From contig CACGSS010000006.1 of the NCBI GenBank assembly GCA_902575725.1, forward strand, positions 1 to 32,196: a stretch of 32,196 bases of DNA. Direction: 5' to 3'. A model generated the notes under the pieces. The model was given only the letters and a program-made list of their open reading frames with translations. It was not told the origin of the DNA and ran no database searches. Positions within the stretch are counted from its first letter, which is position 1, and the number at the start of each line of letters is the position of its first letter. The position numbers and the translations under genes are program-made. Source of the stretch: an uncultured Alphaproteobacteria bacterium. GTDB taxonomy: Bacteria > Pseudomonadota > Alphaproteobacteria > HIMB59. Shown here piece after piece: positions 1 through 8,600 of this stretch.

Positions 1-4
1 TCAA

Positions 5-946
5 ATGAATAAAATTGGTAAACCTAATCTAGAAATCTTTTCTGAGACATTACTATCTGAGGCAAAAAAAAATAAAGATATTATTGTTGTAACGAGTGAC
101 TCAAGAGGTTCGGGTAAATTAGTTCCGTTCGGTAAAGAATTACCTGATCAAATTATAGAAGTAGGTATCGCAGAACAGAATTTAGTCGGGGTTTCATCAG
201 GCTTAGCTGCAGGAGGAAAGATTGTATTTGGTGTCTCTCCTGCAAGTTTTTTAACTGCAAGATCTTTAGAACAGATTAAGAATGATGTTGCTTATTCTGA
301 TCGCAATGTCTCGTTGATAGGAATTAGTGCAGGCATTAGTTATGGTCAGCTAGGATCAACGCATCACTCGATACATGATTTTGCTACATTGAGAGCAATT
401 AATAATATGACAATAGTTGCACCTGCGGATAACTTTGAAGCATCACAAGCTATCAAACAATCTATTTCATATAATCATCCCCTTTACATTAGGTATGGGA
501 AAAAACCAATGATGGATATTCATCCTCCAGGTACAGGATTTAAAATTGGAAAATCTATTGTGGTAGAAAAAGGAGAGGATTTAACAATTGTAGCAACTGG
601 TGAAACATTGCAACGAGCATACTTAGCTAGTGAAATTTTAAAAGAGAGTAATATTCATTGTTCAATTATCAGCATGCATACAATAAAGCCCTTTGATAAA
701 AAAACATTTATAGAATTTTCTAAAAACTCCAAAGTAATCTTAACAGTCGAAGAACATAGTATATTTGGAGGGCTTGGTGAATGTTGTGCGAGCCTGATTG
801 CTCAAAATAATATAAATGTAAAACTCAAAATACTTGGCATACCTGACGAATATATGATTAATGGATCTCAAGCTGATGTATTAGATCACTATAATATGAG
901 TCCGAAAAAGATAGCTGAAATATCAAAAGACTTACTTAACAAATGA
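5..946 (+). CDS. Transketolase C-terminal subunit (split transketolase, pyrimidine-binding and C-terminal domains)
   Basis: The 313-residue protein matches the C-terminal half of a thiamine-diphosphate transketolase made as two polypeptides. The Pyr domain fills about residues 5-170 and carries GIAEQN (53-58), whose Glu57 is the expected glutamate that activates thiamine diphosphate. The C-terminal domain spans about 185-313. The thiamine-diphosphate PP domain is absent and should be encoded just upstream, outside the window. The start ATG sits in the sequence TCAAATGA, so an upstream gene could end on the overlapping TGA, as expected for a coupled N-terminal subunit. The gene overlaps the following FGGY kinase by four bases (ATGA). 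Split transketolases can serve the ordinary pentose-phosphate pathway or be dedicated to one ketose phosphate. The adjoining kinase points to a dedicated role, but this is inference. The family call is strong; the substrate is unknown. Confidence 0.9.
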   Translation: MNKIGKPNLEIFSETLLSEAKKNKDIIVVTSDSRGSGKLVPFGKELPDQIIEVGIAEQNLVGVSSGLAAGGKIVFGVSPASFLTARSLEQIKNDVAYSDRNVSLIGISAGISYGQLGSTHHSIHDFATLRAINNMTIVAPADNFEASQAIKQSISYNHPLYIRYGKKPMMDIHPPGTGFKIGKSIVVEKGEDLTIVATGETLQRAYLASEILKESNIHCSIISMHTIKPFDKKTFIEFSKNSKVILTVEEHSIFGGLGECCASLIAQNNINVKLKILGIPDEYMINGSQADVLDHYNMSPKKIAEISKDLLNK

Positions 947-2418
947 GTTATATAACTATTGACTCAAGTACTTCATCTACGACAGTTATTGTTTTTAACG
1001 AAAAATTAGAGATCGTAAAAAGATTTCAAAAGGAACACCGGCAAATAATCACAGATGAGGGTTATATTGAACACGATTTAGAGGAGATTTATCAAAACTT
1101 ATTAGAGTTAGTTAAAAAAGCATCAGAAATTATGTCAAATCCTAAATTCATCAGTCTAACTAACCAAAGAGAAACATTTACACTTTTTAATAAAAAAGAT
1201 GGAAAACCAATACATAATGCAGTTGTTTGGCAGTGCACTAGAGGTCAAAAAATTTGTGAGGATATTCTAAACGATAAGGCAAAAAATAAAGAAATTATTG
1301 AAAAAACTGGCCTTAAACCAAATACTTTTTTTTCTGGCAGTAAATTAAAATGGGTTTATGAGAACAAATCAGAAGTTAAATCGAAAATCGACAATGGAGA
1401 TATCTTATTTGGAACAATCGAAACATATCTCATTTATAGACTTACAAACCTAAATTCTTATGTGACTGATACTACAAATGCATCAAGAACCTTATTATTT
1501 AATTGTTTAGAAAATTCTTGGGATCAAAATTTATTAAATATTTTTAATTGCAATAATTTGAAACTTCCAAAAATACTCAACAGTTCAAATATTTTTGGAG
1601 AGAGTGATTTTAATAAAGCATTTAAAAAGTTAATACCCTTAATTGGAGTTGCTGGTGATGCGCAAGCTTCATTTTTTGCAAATTTTTGTTTTGATAAAGG
1701 TGATACTAAAATCACGACAGGAACTGGTTTTAACATTCAAACAAACATTGGCAATGAAATGATTATCGATGAAAATTCACTAACCTCCCTAGCTTTCACA
1801 AGTGATAAACGGAACATCTACGCATTAGAGTGCCTAAACTCATTTGCCGGGGGGACAATTTCATGGCTTAAAGACAATTTAAAATTAATTAATAAGGCTG
1901 AAGATAGTGAAATCTTATCAAAAAAAGAAAAAGATAGTAATGGAGTCTATTTAATACCTGCCTTTTCAGGCCTAGGTCCTCCCTTTTGGATAGCAAACGC
2001 TAGAGCTGCATTCTTTGGAATTAATGCATCGACAAATACTAATCATTTAGTAAGAGCTGGATTAGAGTCTGTTGCTTACCAAATGGTCGTGTATTTAGAG
2101 TTTATGAAAAAATCAAGAAATCTTGATTTAAAAAATTTGTCCATTGATGGTGGTATGGTAAAAAATAAGTTTTTCCTTCAAATTATTAGTGACCTTATGG
2201 ATATTGAGTTATCTATCCCTGAAATGGAAGATATGTCATCATATGGTGCTCTGCTTTTTGGTATACAATATTATAATAACTATAATAGTTTCAATGATTT
2301 AAGAGTTTTTGAGGTGAAAAACTCTAAGATTACTCCTAATAATAATAAGGATATAAGAAATTCTTATAGTTCGTGGAAAGAAATAGTAGATAAACATTTC
2401 GTAAAAAATCAAGACTAA
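943..2418 (+). CDS. FGGY carbohydrate kinase, glycerol-kinase-like
   Basis: A 491-residue ATP-dependent sugar or polyol kinase of the FGGY family. The N-terminal ATPase-fold motif lies at ITIDSSTSST (4-13). NQRET (74-78) is typical of glycerol kinases, and a GDAQ motif near residue 239 supplies the catalytic aspartate. A TGTGFN glycine-rich loop follows at about 258, and a Gly-Gly motif (IDGGMVKN) lies in the C-terminal domain. Its length fits GlpK. It starts inside the stop codon of the transketolase subunit, so the two are probably translated together. Glycerol kinase itself is possible, but glpD, glpF and glpR are not nearby. Pairing of a GlpK-like kinase with a two-subunit transketolase is known for D-apulose kinase and apulose-4-phosphate transketolase in D-apiose catabolism. 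A ketose kinase is therefore a good alternative. The substrate cannot be fixed from sequence alone. Confidence 0.85.
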   Translation: MSYITIDSSTSSTTVIVFNEKLEIVKRFQKEHRQIITDEGYIEHDLEEIYQNLLELVKKASEIMSNPKFISLTNQRETFTLFNKKDGKPIHNAVVWQCTRGQKICEDILNDKAKNKEIIEKTGLKPNTFFSGSKLKWVYENKSEVKSKIDNGDILFGTIETYLIYRLTNLNSYVTDTTNASRTLLFNCLENSWDQNLLNIFNCNNLKLPKILNSSNIFGESDFNKAFKKLIPLIGVAGDAQASFFANFCFDKGDTKITTGTGFNIQTNIGNEMIIDENSLTSLAFTSDKRNIYALECLNSFAGGTISWLKDNLKLINKAEDSEILSKKEKDSNGVYLIPAFSGLGPPFWIANARAAFFGINASTNTNHLVRAGLESVAYQMVVYLEFMKKSRNLDLKNLSIDGGMVKNKFFLQIISDLMDIELSIPEMEDMSSYGALLFGIQYYNNYNSFNDLRVFEVKNSKITPNNNKDIRNSYSSWKEIVDKHFVKNQD

Positions 2419-2480
2419 AAAATTAAAATTTAACTAGCAAGTGGTAGTGAGAATAAGATATTCTTTATGTAACTATATAT

Positions 2481-2486
2481 AGGAGG
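2481..2486 (+). promoter_or_regulatory. Strong ribosome binding site of the sugar-binding protein gene
   Basis: A perfect AGGAGG lies eight bases before the ATG at 2495. It is one of the best Shine-Dalgarno matches in the window, as expected for an abundant periplasmic binding protein. It also fixes the start. Confidence 0.7.
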
Positions 2487-2494
2487 AAATAGCT

Positions 2495-3526
2495 ATGAGA
2501 AAATTATCTCTAGTTCTAGCTTCATTGATGGCTGTTGCTTTTACTTTTGCAACTGTTCCCGCAAAAGCAGGAAGTCATGCTATTGAAGCTTGTTTGATTA
2601 CAAAAACGGATATCAATCCTTTTTTTGTTAAAATGAAAGAGGGAGCTAAAGCTAAAGCTGATGAGCTTGGCATCAAACTCTCAACATTCGCTGGAAAAAT
2701 TGATGGTGATCACGAAACTCAGGTCAAAGCGGTTGAAACTTGTATCGCTTCAGGTGCTAGTGGTATTTTAATTGCTGCATCAGATACAAAAGCTATTACT
2801 ACACCTCTTCAACAGGCAAGAGATGCTGGATTATTGGTGATTGCTCTTGATACACCTTTAGAGCCAATCACAGCTGCAGACTCAACTTTTGCTACTGATA
2901 ACTTCAAAGCTGGTAAGTTAATTGGTGAGTGGGCTGCTGCTTCTTTTGGAGATACTTCTAAAGCGATCATCGCTATGTTAAATCTTAACATTAGCCAACC
3001 ATCTGTTGACGTTCTTAGAGACCAGGGTTTCTTAACTGGTTTTGGTATTGACACTAAAGATATCACTAGATGGGGAGACGAAGATGACCCAAGAATAGTT
3101 GGTAATGAGCCTACAAATGGTAATGAAGAAGGTGGAAGAGACGCAATGGAGAAACTTCTTCAAAAAAATCCTGACATTAACGTAGTTTATACACTTAACG
3201 AGCCTGCTGCAGCTGGTGCGTACGAGGCACTTAAAGCTGCTGGTAAAGCCGATGATGGAATTTTAATTGTTTCTGTTGACGGTGGTTGCCCTGGTGTTCA
3301 AGATGTTAAAGATGGTGTTATTGGTGCTACTTCACAACAATACCCACTTCTAATGGCATCTCTTGGTGTTGAAGCTATTAAAGCTTGGGCTGAAAATGGA
3401 ACTAAGCCTGCAAATACTCCAGGTCTAGACTTTTTTGATACTGGTGTAAACTTAGTTACAGATCAACCTGCATCTGGTGTACCTTCTATCGATACAAAAG
3501 AGGGTATGGATAGATGTTGGGGCTAA
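2495..3526 (+). CDS. frcB: Periplasmic sugar-binding protein of a fructose/ribose-type ABC transporter (FrcB-like)
   Basis: A 343-residue type I periplasmic binding protein. Residues 1-25 form a signal peptide: Arg-Lys, a hydrophobic core, then AKA with cleavage likely after Ala25. The mature part begins with a [11 protein letters not shown] segment typical of the FrcB/RbsB group, followed by the two-lobed Peripla_BP_4 fold. In rhizobia FrcB binds fructose and the importer also carries ribose and mannose, so one or more of these is the likely ligand here. Codon use is richer in G and C than in the neighbouring genes, which fits high expression. Permease and ATPase genes follow on the same strand after a hairpin. 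The neighbouring xylulokinase, lyxose isomerase and ribokinase genes leave pentoses open as ligands. Binding-protein identity is very secure, frcB orthology moderately so. Confidence 0.85.
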   Translation: MRKLSLVLASLMAVAFTFATVPAKAGSHAIEACLITKTDINPFFVKMKEGAKAKADELGIKLSTFAGKIDGDHETQVKAVETCIASGASGILIAASDTKAITTPLQQARDAGLLVIALDTPLEPITAADSTFATDNFKAGKLIGEWAAASFGDTSKAIIAMLNLNISQPSVDVLRDQGFLTGFGIDTKDITRWGDEDDPRIVGNEPTNGNEEGGRDAMEKLLQKNPDINVVYTLNEPAAAGAYEALKAAGKADDGILIVSVDGGCPGVQDVKDGVIGATSQQYPLLMASLGVEAIKAWAENGTKPANTPGLDFFDTGVNLVTDQPASGVPSIDTKEGMDRCWG

Positions 3527-3548
3527 AGTCCTAATAAAATTAAACATT

Positions 3549-3578
3549 AAAATAGGGTGGCTCTTGCTGCCCTATTTT
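3549..3578 (+). terminator. Intergenic hairpin between binding-protein and permease genes (partial terminator or mRNA stabiliser)
   Basis: The arms AAAATAGGGTGGC (3549-3561) and GCTGCCCTATTTT (3566-3578) pair over 13 positions around a TCTT loop. Two of the pairs are G-U wobbles. The T run is only four bases, within the stem end. It sits 22 bases after the binding-protein stop, so it could end part of the transcripts and protect the upstream message, giving more binding protein than permease. This role is inferred from its position. Confidence 0.7.
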
Positions 3579-3608
3579 ACTATATAATTATATAATTAAG
3601 ACACAAAC

Positions 3609-4691
3609 ATGAGTGATATTTCAAAGGATTTACAAGATCAACCAAAGTTCCAAGATGAAATAGGTTCCAAGGATCAAGATCATCATACTTTTGAACTAGA
3701 AAAACCAAATACACTCAAAAAAATTCAAAACTTTCTTCATGGTAATCCGACAATGGTACCAGTTATTATCCTTTTTGTAAGTGTTGCAGCTTTTGGTCTT
3801 ATAGCTGGAGGGAAGTTTTTCTCTGCCTTTAACTTATCATTAATCATTCAGCAAGTAACTATTGTTGGAATTTTAGCAGCAGCTCAAACTTTAATTATTT
3901 TAACTGCAGGAATTGATCTCAGCGTTGCAGCTATAATGGTGCTTGCTTCAGTATTTATGGGAAAGCTATCTGTACAAATGGGATTACCTACTTCTTTCGC
4001 AATAATGGTTGGAATGGCTAGCGGTGCTATATGTGGATATATAAATGGATGGTTAGTAACTAAATTTCGTCTTCCACCCTTCATAGTAACTTTAGGAACT
4101 TGGAATGTATTTTTTGCACTAGTAATATTTTTTAGTGGTTCACAATCAATAAGAGCAAGAGACATTGAAGCTAATGCACCTTTACTTCATTTCTTTGGAA
4201 AAAGTGTCAAGGTCTATGGTGCTCAATTTACTTATGGATCATTTTTAATGATTTTAATATTTATAATTTTGTGGTTTGTGCTTAACAAAACAGCTTGGGG
4301 TAGGCACGTTTATGCAGTTGGTGATGATAAAGATGCTGCTGAACTATCAGGAATTAGAACAGATAGAATGCTATTGTCTGTATACACTGTCGCTGGTGTA
4401 ATACTAGCTTTAGGTGCATGGGTTTCTATTGGAAGAGTTGGTTCAGTTTCTCCAACTAGTTTTTACGAGGGTAACCTTGACTCGATAACTGCAGTTGTGA
4501 TAGGAGGAACTTCATTATTTGGTGGAAGAGGTTCTATAGTTGGTGCTTTGTTCGGTGCTTTGATCGTGGGAGTTTTTAGTTCTGGTCTATCTATTGCTGG
4601 TTTAGATGTTTTATGGCAAAGATTTGCCCTAGGATGTTTAATAATTATGGCTGTTGGGCTTGATCAATGGATAAGGAGGATATCAAATTAA
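3609..4691 (+). CDS. frcC: Sugar ABC transporter permease (FrcC/RbsC-like)
   Basis: A 360-residue inner-membrane permease of the branched-chain amino-acid/ribose family (BPD_transp_2). A hydrophilic cytoplasmic stretch of about 48 residues comes first. About eight to ten hydrophobic segments follow, starting at residues 50-68 (VPVIILFVSVAAFGLIAG). The region GRHVYAVGDDKDAAELSGI (around 233-251) is the EAA-like coupling loop that contacts the ATPase. The C-terminal half ends with the family-typical VIGGTSLFGGRGS (about 298-310). Length and the long N-terminal extension fit FrcC rather than the shorter RbsC. It overlaps the ATPase gene by one base (TAATG), and its last codons contain that gene's ribosome binding site. 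Sugar specificity is set by the binding protein. Confidence 0.88.
   Translation: MSDISKDLQDQPKFQDEIGSKDQDHHTFELEKPNTLKKIQNFLHGNPTMVPVIILFVSVAAFGLIAGGKFFSAFNLSLIIQQVTIVGILAAAQTLIILTAGIDLSVAAIMVLASVFMGKLSVQMGLPTSFAIMVGMASGAICGYINGWLVTKFRLPPFIVTLGTWNVFFALVIFFSGSQSIRARDIEANAPLLHFFGKSVKVYGAQFTYGSFLMILIFIILWFVLNKTAWGRHVYAVGDDKDAAELSGIRTDRMLLSVYTVAGVILALGAWVSIGRVGSVSPTSFYEGNLDSITAVVIGGTSLFGGRGSIVGALFGALIVGVFSSGLSIAGLDVLWQRFALGCLIIMAVGLDQWIRRISN
4673..4680 (+). promoter_or_regulatory. Ribosome binding site that sets the ATPase start at 4691
   Basis: AAGGAGGA lies inside the end of the permease gene, ten bases before the ATG at 4691. It lies downstream of the alternative ATG at 4667, so the 4691 start is preferred. 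Confidence 0.65.
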
Positions 4692-5455
4692 TGCAACCTG
4701 TATTACAAGCAAAGGCAATTAATAAAAGATATGGAAAAGTTGTGGCCTTAGATAACGCTGATTTAGAACTTTATAAGGATGAAGTTTTGGGAGTCATTGG
4801 TGATAATGGTGCAGGAAAATCAACATTAATTAAAGCTCTTTGTGGAGCAGTTCAGCCAGACTCAGGAGAAATTTTGTTAGACGGAAATAAAGTTACTTTC
4901 GGTTCTCCAATTGAGGCAAGAAAAACAGGTATCGAAACTGTTTATCAGAACCTAGCTCTCTCTCCGGCTCTAACTATTGCTGATAACATGTTTTTAGGCA
5001 GAGAAATTCATAAAAAAGGCTTCATGGGTAAGTTCTTAAGATTTTTAGATCAATCAGGTATGCAAGAACTTGCTAGAACAAAATTATCAGAGTTGGGTTT
5101 GTTAACTATTCAAAATATTAATCAACAAGTTGAAACACTATCAGGTGGACAAAGACAAGGTGTTGCGGTCGCTAGAGCTGCTGCGTTCGGAACAAAAGTT
5201 ATAATTATGGATGAGCCTACTGCAGCACTTGGTGTAAAAGAAAGTAGAAGAGTTTTGGAATTGATTGGTGAAGTAAAATCTAGGGGAATTCCGATTATTC
5301 TTATTTCTCATAACATGCCTCATGTCTTTGAAGTTTCTGATAGAATACACATACACCGTTTAGGCAAAAGACTTTGTGTAATTAATCCTAAAGATAATTC
5401 AATGTCTGATGCAGTTGCATATATGACTGGTGCTAAAGAACCACCAAATTCTTAG
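4691..5455 (+). CDS. frcA: Sugar ABC transporter ATP-binding protein (FrcA-like, single ATPase domain)
   Basis: A 254-residue ABC ATPase that energises the sugar importer at the inner face of the membrane. Walker A is GDNGAGKST (37-45), the Q-loop is near VYQNLA, the signature is LSGGQRQ at about 150, Walker B is VIIMDEP at about 172, and the H-loop is ISHN near 204. It has one nucleotide-binding domain, unlike the duplicated RbsA/XylG proteins of about 500 residues. That single-domain form is characteristic of FrcA. An in-frame ATG at 4667 would add eight residues, but it lies upstream of the Shine-Dalgarno; 4691 overlaps the permease stop and is preferred. Its stop codon overlaps the end of the convergent frcK-like gene by four bases. 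Confidence 0.88.
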   Translation: MQPVLQAKAINKRYGKVVALDNADLELYKDEVLGVIGDNGAGKSTLIKALCGAVQPDSGEILLDGNKVTFGSPIEARKTGIETVYQNLALSPALTIADNMFLGREIHKKGFMGKFLRFLDQSGMQELARTKLSELGLLTIQNINQQVETLSGGQRQGVAVARAAAFGTKVIIMDEPTAALGVKESRRVLELIGEVKSRGIPIILISHNMPHVFEVSDRIHIHRLGKRLCVINPKDNSMSDAVAYMTGAKEPPNS

Positions 5456-6081
5456 TTTTGTAAGTTAAAGTCAGCTAGAATACTATTTTTATAAACATTA
5501 ACACCATTTGGTAAATCATTTTCAAAAACTTTTTGTTTAATCTCTTCTTCTGGTATGTTGAAACTTCTCCACCTTTCTATTAGTCTTTTTTCTAAAATTT
5601 CATGTTTGGTGTTGATCATTATTGTTGAATTGAAAAATTTATGTAATTCCCTCCAAGGATGTGTCTTTAATAAAATATAATTACCCTCTACAATAACAAC
5701 TCTGGTTTCTTTAGAAATAATCACAGCTGAAGATCTTGACAATTCAAGAGAACGATCAAAAATAGGTATAGCTACTTCATTTTCATTTTGTAATCGAAAT
5801 AAAAAATTTAAAAAACCCATAACATCAAATGTCTCTGGAGCACCTTTTTTTAAAAGAAGACTCTTTTGCTTTAAAATTTGGTCATCATAATGGAAACCAT
5901 CCATTTGAAGTATACTAGAGTTGTGTCCTTTCAGAGTGAGATCCTTCACTAATTTTTCAGATATTGTACTTTTTCCAGAGGCAGGTGGGCCAGATAGAGC
6001 AATAAAATAGCGATTTTTTAAATCATTTTTGAGATTATCAAGAAGTTTAATTAATAATTCGTTATAATTTAATTCTGACAT
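5452..6081 (-). CDS. frcK: FrcK-like P-loop kinase (uridine kinase/PRK fold)
   Basis: A 209-residue P-loop kinase. Walker A is GPPASGKST (31-39) and a MDGFHYDD segment follows at about 80-87. DGFH is typical of the uridine kinase, phosphoribulokinase and pantothenate kinase group. An EGNYIL segment near residue 130 is the usual third conserved element. A protein of this type, FrcK, is encoded with frcBCA in Sinorhizobium meliloti, and adjacency to the same transporter genes supports the name. Here it lies on the opposite strand, 12 bases after xylB, so it is probably co-transcribed with xylB. The phosphorylated substrate of FrcK proteins is not firmly known. A sugar or a nucleoside is possible, so the gene symbol is by similarity and context only. 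Confidence 0.7.
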   Translation of the reverse strand: MSELNYNELLIKLLDNLKNDLKNRYFIALSGPPASGKSTISEKLVKDLTLKGHNSSILQMDGFHYDDQILKQKSLLLKKGAPETFDVMGFLNFLFRLQNENEVAIPIFDRSLELSRSSAVIISKETRVVIVEGNYILLKTHPWRELHKFFNSTIMINTKHEILEKRLIERWRSFNIPEEEIKQKVFENDLPNGVNVYKNSILADFNLQN

Positions 6082-6093
6082 AATTAAAAAAAA

Positions 6094-7539
6094 CTAGTTA
6101 ATATAATAATTTTTCCAATCATTAAATCGATCTTTAAGAAGTGAATTTAGATTTGAGTCCTTTTCAATAATTTTTTTTACAGTCGGTGGTTTTAAAACTT
6201 CACTGTGATCTAAATCATTAAAACCTAAAAAAGCTAATCTTGCAGCTCCATATGCTGCCATTGCATCTGATGCTTCAGTAATTGCTAAATCTCTATCTAG
6301 TATTGAGGCTAAAAGTTTTATCCAATATTCATTGTTTGAACCACCACCTATTACAAATAAATTATCGAGCTTTATTCCTGTTTTAGAGAGTGCTTGGTAA
6401 TTATCATTGAGTCCAAATGATATTCCCTCTATCAAACTATAAACTAATAAAGATCTATCTGTTTCAATACCCATATTATGAAAACTTGCTCTAACGTGCG
6501 GGTCGTTAATTGGTGTTCTCTCTCCAGTCAAATAAGGTAAATAGTATGGGGAGTTGTTTATTAAATTTTCAGAAAGTATCGAATTTTTTAATTGATCAGT
6601 AATTTCTTTTAATGATGAATTAAAAGTATTAATAAACCAATTAATATTAGAAGTGCAAGAGAGCATAACTGACATTAAATGCCATGTTTTTGGTAGGCAA
6701 TGACAAAATGAGTGAATAGCATCATCATAATTTTTTAAAAATCTTTTTGTAGAACCAAAAATAACACCTGATGTGCCAAGAGAAATAGATGCATCACCCT
6801 CTTCATATAAACCTAGACCAATGGCAGCAGCAGCGTTGTCTCCTGCTCCACCAAAAACTTTACAATTAATATTCAGGTCATATTTTTCTGCGATATCTTT
6901 CTTTATAACCCCGGTTTGATCAGTCCCTTCACAAATATTTGGCATTTGTGAGATATTCATAAAACTTGCTTCAAGTAATTTATTTGACCAATTTCTCTTT
7001 TCGATATCTAGCCAATAAGTTCCAGAAGCATCAGACAGATCGCTAAAAAACTCACCAGTTAAATAAAACCTTAAATAATCTTTGGGCAGTAAAACTTTAT
7101 GAATTAATTCAAAATTTTCAAATTCATTGTTTTTTAGCCATAATACTTTTGGTGCAGTAAATCCTGGCATAGCAATATTTCCAGCAATATCCATGACTGA
7201 TTTATCATTCATAATATCATTGCACTCCTGATGACTTCTTGTGTCATTCCACAAAATACAAGGTCTTATTACTTCATGATCTTTGTCAATACATGTTGCG
7301 CCATGCATGTGACCTGAAAATGAAATTGATTTAATCTCGTTTAATTTTACTTTTTCTTTTAATTGTCCGAGGCATTGTTCCAATGCTTTAATCCATGAAG
7401 AGGGATCTTGTTCAGACCAACCACTTTTTGGATTTGATAATGATATATTTTTACTCGAAACGCTATGTATTATTTCTTGGTCATCCCCAATAATAAGACA
7501 TTTCATTGAAGAGGTTCCTAAGTCTATTCCTAAATACAT
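6094..7539 (-). CDS. xylB: Xylulokinase
   Basis: A 481-residue FGGY kinase that should phosphorylate D-xylulose to D-xylulose 5-phosphate. The ATPase-fold start is GIDLGTSSMK (4-13). MHGA (78-81) and the following ILWNDTRS (95-102) are xylulokinase hallmarks. GDNAAAAIGLG (233-243) provides the catalytic Asp234. GGGSNNEYW occurs in the C-terminal lobe. Its length matches XylB. It is probably the first gene of a two-gene minus-strand unit with the frcK-like gene and is divergent from the aldolase-like gene at 7611. D-xylulose could come from D-lyxose through the isomerase at 9587-10252; no xylA was seen in the window. Family and likely substrate are well supported, although FGGY specificities drift. 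Confidence 0.88.
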   Translation of the reverse strand: MYLGIDLGTSSMKCLIIGDDQEIIHSVSSKNISLSNPKSGWSEQDPSSWIKALEQCLGQLKEKVKLNEIKSISFSGHMHGATCIDKDHEVIRPCILWNDTRSHQECNDIMNDKSVMDIAGNIAMPGFTAPKVLWLKNNEFENFELIHKVLLPKDYLRFYLTGEFFSDLSDASGTYWLDIEKRNWSNKLLEASFMNISQMPNICEGTDQTGVIKKDIAEKYDLNINCKVFGGAGDNAAAAIGLGLYEEGDASISLGTSGVIFGSTKRFLKNYDDAIHSFCHCLPKTWHLMSVMLSCTSNINWFINTFNSSLKEITDQLKNSILSENLINNSPYYLPYLTGERTPINDPHVRASFHNMGIETDRSLLVYSLIEGISFGLNDNYQALSKTGIKLDNLFVIGGGSNNEYWIKLLASILDRDLAITEASDAMAAYGAARLAFLGFNDLDHSEVLKPPTVKKIIEKDSNLNSLLKDRFNDWKNYYIN

Positions 7540-7610
7540 ATAATTATTATATAATCTTAAATTAATTTTTCTATTTATACCGTAAATATATTAATGATAA
7601 GCTTCAATTT

Positions 7611-8600
7611 ATGAAAAAGTCACTTGATTTAAAACTACAGAGAATTAGAAATTATAATTTTTCTCCAAAAGATTTTATTATTGCTGATGCCAAAGATGCA
7701 GATATGGGCGGCGGAATACCTGCACCTGGAAATAAAAGAAATAAAAATGGTTTAATTTTAAATCAATATAAAAACTTAAAAGATTATTTAGATTTGATGG
7801 AATCTATGACTAGATCAAAACTTGTAGATATTATACTTATGTCTGCATCCAATGCGGAGGAGTTATTTAAAAAAGGGATTTTTAAAAATTCACCAGTAAC
7901 ACCAGCTGTTAGAATGAATGATACATCTGATATTTGGGGTATCAGACATGGAAATTATAAAAAAGAAATGGCTACACCTTTTCGAACTGCTAATTTAAAA
8001 AATGTTAAAAAATATGCAAATCTTGGTTTATTTTCAATTACGTTTTCTAAAAGCTTAAATCACGATCTTGAGATGTTAAATTCTTATAGGGATTTTAGAG
8101 AAGAAGCTGAAAAAAATAATTTCAATTATTTTTTAGAGGTTTTTAATCCACAAACAAAAACTGGTTTAAACCAACTTCAACTAGGAGAGTATGTAAATGA
8201 TTGTATCCTTAAGACACTAGCTGGGCAGTTGAAAAGTGAAAGACCACTATTTTTAAAAATTGCCTACAACGGTCCTAAAGCAATGGAAGAGTTAGCGGGT
8301 TATGACCCAAAAAATCTTATAGTTGGGATACTAGGTGGTGGCAAAGGAACAACAAGAGACTGTTTTGAACTTATCTCAAAATCCTGTAAATATGGTGCAA
8401 AAGTTGCATTATTTGGTAGAAAAATCAATTTAGCAGAAGATCAGCAGTTGATTGTTAAAACTATGAGAGATGTTGTGAATGGTATGACCTCTACTGAAGG
8501 TGTAAAGTTTTATCACGACCAGCTTAAAAAAAAGAAAATTAAACCAGATAGATCTTTGGACAAAGATTTAATGATTACCGAAAAAGTTCTAAAACTATAG
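7611..8600 (+). CDS. Class I aldolase-like TIM-barrel protein of unknown substrate
   Basis: I do not recognise a named family for this 329-residue protein. Several of its segments read like strands of a DhnA/LacD-type (beta/alpha)8 class I aldolase. They are FIIADAKDADMGGG (22-35), LVDIILMSA (71-79), FLEVF (174-178), LFLKIAYNG (213-221), IVGILGGGKGTT (237-248) and KVALFGRKI (264-272). Lys216, at the end of the presumed sixth strand, is the best candidate Schiff-base lysine. GGGKG and FGRKI resemble the two phosphate-binding turns of that fold. It lies between sugar kinases and an isomerase, so cleavage of a phosphorylated ketose to dihydroxyacetone phosphate plus an aldehyde is a reasonable guess. 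Its stop (TAG) abuts the stop of the convergent PfkB gene with no spacer. The function is not established. Confidence 0.65.
   Translation: MKKSLDLKLQRIRNYNFSPKDFIIADAKDADMGGGIPAPGNKRNKNGLILNQYKNLKDYLDLMESMTRSKLVDIILMSASNAEELFKKGIFKNSPVTPAVRMNDTSDIWGIRHGNYKKEMATPFRTANLKNVKKYANLGLFSITFSKSLNHDLEMLNSYRDFREEAEKNNFNYFLEVFNPQTKTGLNQLQLGEYVNDCILKTLAGQLKSERPLFLKIAYNGPKAMEELAGYDPKNLIVGILGGGKGTTRDCFELISKSCKYGAKVALFGRKINLAEDQQLIVKTMRDVVNGMTSTEGVKFYHDQLKKKKIKPDRSLDKDLMITEKVLKL

Noticed and set aside
3884..4165. Open frame of 93 codons on the minus strand
   Set aside because: Antisense to the permease membrane segments; a composition artefact.
4667..4690. Earlier ATG for the sugar ATPase gene
   Set aside because: The Shine-Dalgarno AAGGAGGA lies downstream of it and before the ATG at 4691, which also overlaps the permease stop in the usual way.
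7540..7610. Promoter elements between xylB and the aldolase-like gene
   Set aside because: A TATAAT at 7550-7555 is present, but no matching -35 is seen and such hexamers are frequent in this AT-rich DNA.
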